Shown piece by piece: positions 61,201 to 64,000 of a stretch of 64,000 nt of DNA. Where the stretch lies: NCBI GenBank assembly GCA_015183035.1, contig JACZZP010000005.1:1984001-2048000 (forward strand). The letters run 5' to 3'. The translations under genes and the position numbers were made by a program. Each line of letters starts with the position of its first letter. Position 1 is the first letter of the stretch. The stretch is from Meloidogyne chitwoodi (Eukaryota > Nematoda > Chromadorea > Rhabditida > Meloidogynidae). The notes under the pieces were generated by a model. The model was not told the DNA's origin and did no database searches. It saw only the letters and a list, made by a program, of their open reading frames with translations.

Positions 61201-62924
61201 TAAATTAACATTTGAAGGCATTATTTGCCATGCTGCTTCCATCTAAAAAATTATTGAACACTTGATTTTAAAATATTTAAAAATATTTTTTAATAAAATA
61301 CCTATTTAAAAAATAAAATTAATAAAAATACCAACCAACTGATTCTCTCCTCCTTTTTCAAATTTTTCTCTTAATTTTATATTTTTTAAATATTTTTTTA
61401 ATTTTAATTTAAATAATCTACAATCTAAATTATTTAATTTTTTATTTTTAATATTTTCCCATTTTTCTTTTAATTTATTAAAATCTTCAATTTCTTTTAA
61501 AGTATTTTTTAATAAAAATATACTCTCAATTTTTTGTATAAATTTACTTATTTCATTCAAATTGCAATAAATTTGCTATAATTAAAAATTAAATTAAAAT
61601 AATATTTTATTAAAAAAATCCACGAGGATTTTAACAAATATTTTGGAAAAAAATTTCGCAAATTTTATCTTTTTAAAAATGCATATATATCAATTTAAAA
61701 TAATTTAATAAATTAAAGATATAATAATTACCTTATTTTTATTCTTCATAGGTTTTTTGATAATATTATTTATTTTGTATTTATTTTTATTTTTATTTAA
61801 ATCTTTATCTTAAATAAATTTTAAAATAAATAAATTTAAATGAAATAAATATAATTTACCCTTATTTTGTTTAAATTTATTTTTATTATAAATAATTTTA
61901 TCTAAAGATTCTGATAAAATATTTATTGATATATTCTTCTCTTTTTCTTCTTCTTCTTTTTTACTACTAAATAATCCAAGTTGTTCATCATCAATATCTG
62001 GTAAAGAATTATTATTATTATTTTCTTCATTTTGATTAATTATTTTATTTTCTTTAATACCAATTAATTGTTGTTCTTCTTTCTTTTTAATATCTTTTGA
62101 TTTTATTTGTTTTGATTTATTTTTTCGTTGTTTCCTTATTTTTTTATTTTTTACTTTTTTATTAGATAAATTATTCTCTTTTTTTACTTCATTCATTATT
62201 GTTTTTCCTTCATTATTTACTTCATTCTTCTCTTCCTTCCTTTCTTCATTATTCCCTTCATTTGACTCTTTTATTTTCTCTTCACTTTTCCTTTCATTCT
62301 TCACATTATTTTCTTCATTATCTTTTTCTTTCTTAATTTCATTATCTTCTCTTTTATTGTTCTTCATAGTAGTATTCACATTATTTACTTCATTCTTCTC
62401 TTCTATCTTTACTTCGTCTTCCTCTTTAATCTCTTCATCTTTCTCTTCATTATCTTCCTCTTTCCTTTTCTCTTTCTTTTCTTCATAGACATCCTTCTCT
62501 TTGTTCTTCTCTGTATGTTTCTCTTCATTCTTCTCTTTACTCTTCTCTTCATTTCTCGCTTCTTTCTTCTCTTCATTCTTTTCCTCCTTTTCGTTCTTCC
62601 CTTTATTATTTTCTTGATATATTTCTTTGATATTATTCTTCTCTTTTTCTTCTTTTCTATCAATTATGTTTTCTTCTAATTTTAATTCAGAAAGTTTTTT
62701 AGTAATATCTTCAATTTCTTTATTTTTTTTATTTTTCTTTTCTTTAGTATTTTTATTTTTTATTTCATTATTTTTATTAATATTATCTTCTTTTTTTTGT
62801 TCAACTCTTAAATCATTTGGTTTAATTTTAATTTCTAAATTTATAAAAATATTTTTTAAATCATCTTCATTTAAATCAAAAGCTGAAGCAAATTTATCAA
62901 TTTCTATTTTATGAGAGAGAAGAC
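58202..62924 (-). CDS. Poly(A)-polymerase-like nucleotidyltransferase with long KE-rich N-terminus (5' end uncertain)
   Basis: Nuclear poly(A) polymerase family, adding adenosines to RNA 3' ends. Exons: 62924-61860, 61808-61732, 61575-61336, 61242-61147, 60914-60723, 60592-60214, 60163-60019, 59889-59540, 59017-58884, 58825-58593, 58451-58202, all in phase, about 1050 residues from the first exon seen. The first exon (about 354 residues) is almost entirely K, E and N, an unusual addition. The catalytic domain has GSYLFNTFITGSDIDI with the two catalytic aspartates; a third is likely in YEIDLLF. IKGYRCN, KIWAK and EWKWPNPVLL follow in canonical order. APGIPTQNSGFN replaces the usual TPAYP...NST signature, and the RNA-binding domain ends the protein. 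The first exon begins in phase 1, so an upstream start exon is missing. Confidence 0.78.
59160..59250. repeat. Remnant sharing the TIR-element central palindrome
   Basis: Contains ACCATTCGATTCAGCTCGA, the same motif as the middle of the elements at 42314, 51423 and 55835, without recognisable ends. In an intron of the poly(A)-polymerase-like gene. Confidence 0.5.
59285..59455 (-). repeat. Copy of the SPRY-downstream repeat (in an intron)
   Basis: Minus-strand match to the repeat: AAATAAAGCTAATTTTATAA, then TTTAAAAAAAGTTATG, then GGAGAGAGCACAGAGTAAGT. Lies in the intron 59539-59018 of the poly(A)-polymerase-like gene. Confidence 0.65.
60976..61096. repeat. Tandem duplication of about 60 bp in an intron
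   Basis: Two adjacent near-identical copies of a unit containing TTATTTGTATTTTCCGGAAA and GGTTTAATTCTGAAATTTTA. Intronic. Confidence 0.85.
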
Positions 62925-63401
62925 CTGATTTAAAAAAAATATTAAAATTCTTTCTGTTTTATAGCTAAAAATTCAGTAAAAATTAGAAAAGCTTTTAAAT
63001 TGTTGTTTTTGAGTTTTGAAATTTGACTAAAATATTTTCTGATTATTTATTTTAATTATTTAATAAAATAATTTTTGGGATTATTCAGCCAGAATTAAAT
63101 TTTTTGTCCAAAAAGATAGTAAAATATAAAATAGAACAAAAAAGGGTTATATTTAATTTCAACTATCCTCCACAGATTGGAGCTTTATTTTAGAAAATAC
63201 CTTTATCATAAACAGAAATTAAGCTATATTTTTTAATATTAAATATACTAAAAAACTAAATATAATTATTTCTACTAGTAGGACTTACAATTAGTGTACT
63301 GTACCTTTTTATTAGGTTGTAATATTTTTGGAGGTCAAGCTTTGCTTTGATTAAATGACTTAAAGGGAATAAAATTTGATAACCTAAAATTGGTTTCTTA
63401 G
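62925..63401. other. Upstream of the poly(A)-polymerase-like gene
   Basis: Should contain the missing first exon and promoter of the minus-strand gene, but no convincing ATG exon in the required phase could be picked. Hairpin motif copy 17 is here. Confidence 0.5.
63323..63354 (-). other. Hairpin + CAAAAATA motif, copy 17
   Basis: Minus strand: stem TCAAAGC/GCTTGA with one bulge, then CTCCAAAAATA. Upstream of the poly(A)-polymerase-like gene. Confidence 0.55.
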
Positions 63402-63511
63402 CAGGGTTGGTCGAAATTTCGATTTCGAGATTTCGAAGTTTTTCTTCGAATTATTTCGATTTCGCAAAATTAAAAAAGTTCGATTTCGAACTTTTTCTAT
63501 TTCGACCCAAC
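63402..63511. mobile_element. Short TIR element, CAGGGTTGGTCGAAA termini, right end cut
   Basis: Left end CAGGGTTGGTCGAAATTTCG, right end TTTCGACCCAACC without the final CTG. The next element starts exactly there, so the end was probably interrupted by its insertion. Interior is TTTCGATTTCG-type repeats. Confidence 0.65.
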
Positions 63512-64000
63512 CAGAGGTGTGCGAAAATTTTTCGTTTCGTTTCGTATTTTCGAAATTTTCGTAGATTTTTGACGTTTTCGTTCGTTGTTTCGTCAAAAAT
63601 CATTTTCGTTTCGTTTTCGTTTCGTTTTTTACTATTTTTCTACGAAAATAACGAAAATTTTTAAAGCAAAATTAGGTCTGAAATTTTCGTCTACGGTACT
63701 AAAAAAGTGTAATTTTTGGTAACAGAGATTTAAAAATTTTAAAATTTTTTGCCTGCGGCGCTGAGCATGGTGAATTTTTGGCAACTATAGTTCAATAACT
63801 TTCCAAAATGTTCGCCTGCGGCGCTAAATAAGGTATTTATAAACATGTACTCATCCTGAAACTTTTGATTAACCTGGAACAACCGTGTTTAAATACTTTT
63901 CTCTGCAAAGAAAATTAATCTTTCTATATTTTAAGACTTCTCATATATGTATATATAAATAATATGCTCTCCAAAACCTATTTTGAGAAAAACGGAATAT
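63512..64000. mobile_element. hAT-like element, CAGAGGTGTGCGAAAA end, runs off the window
   Basis: Left end CAGAGGTGTGCGAAAATTTT is followed by a TTTCGTTTCG-repeat arm. From about 63670 it carries the GCCTGCGGCGCT core also found at 34.7 and 53.2 kb, here without a tRNA-like head. The right end is outside the window. Confidence 0.65.

Noticed and set aside
62409..62914. Arg/Lys-rich minus-strand frame and Phe/Ser-rich plus-strand frame
   Set aside because: They are other frames of the KE-rich exon of the poly(A)-polymerase-like gene; the KE frame alone continues in phase into the catalytic exons.
63384..63664. Frames on both strands at 63384-63664
   Set aside because: They are encoded by TTTCGATTTCG and TTTCGTTTCG repeats in the arms of two TIR elements.

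Overview
The window looks like nuclear DNA of a plant-parasitic nematode, most likely a root-knot nematode (Meloidogyne) or a close relative. It is extremely AT-rich. Genes are broken into many small exons by mostly short GT...AG introns ending in (T)TTNAG. The gene content (three classes of nematode serpentine chemoreceptor, a nematode-type GT14 glycosyltransferase, an ShKT-domain secreted protein and a SPRY-domain family) fits that lineage. The species assignment is inference; no database search was possible. Exon models were built by hand from splice-site phase and paralogue comparison, and nearly every model closes to an integral number of codons.

Layout. 0.2-3.3 kb (+): complete Core-2/I-branching glycosyltransferase. 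3.9-28.3 kb: chemoreceptor region with three Srg/Srv-superfamily paralogues (3.9-5.1 kb on -, apparently frameshifted; 10.4-13.1 kb and 22.7-24.3 kb on +, intact), an Sre-like receptor (6.2-8.4 kb, -) and an Srsx receptor (26.1-28.3 kb, -). They are interrupted by a large 1274-residue gene (13.3-20.8 kb, -) with a charged N-terminus, a possible divergent FH2-like helical region and polyproline runs. 29.5 kb: a tRNA-like gene. 31.0-37.5 kb: a secreted cysteine-rich ShKT protein, a 74-residue Tyr/His/Pro-rich protein and a small secreted basic protein. 38.1-43.9 kb (-): a complete FATP-type very-long-chain acyl-CoA synthetase. 45.9-47.7 kb (-): a Hairy/E(spl)-type bHLH whose first two exons resemble those of the neighbouring SPRY genes. 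48.2-57.7 kb: SPRY family (three full genes plus a truncated copy). 58.2-62.9 kb (-): a nuclear poly(A)-polymerase-like enzyme with a very long Lys/Glu-rich N-terminal exon.

The mobile-element layer is unusually readable. At least nine non-autonomous terminal-inverted-repeat elements have intact target-site duplications (8 bp in eight, 9 bp in one), several lying in introns of the genes above. Three of these TIR elements have unrelated simple-sequence arms but share one core. In two copies that core is headed by a tRNA-like A-box/B-box module, so it is probably a SINE.

The most interesting unexplained signal is a roughly 30-bp motif found 17 times on both strands, only in introns and intergenic DNA. 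A hairpin whose stem sequence varies but keeps pairing, usually opened by AG and closed by CT, is followed by a nearly constant T-V-CAAAAATA tail. Six copies lie in introns of the acyl-CoA synthetase gene. Its sequence variation with preserved pairing suggests a structured element rather than a recent transposon copy.
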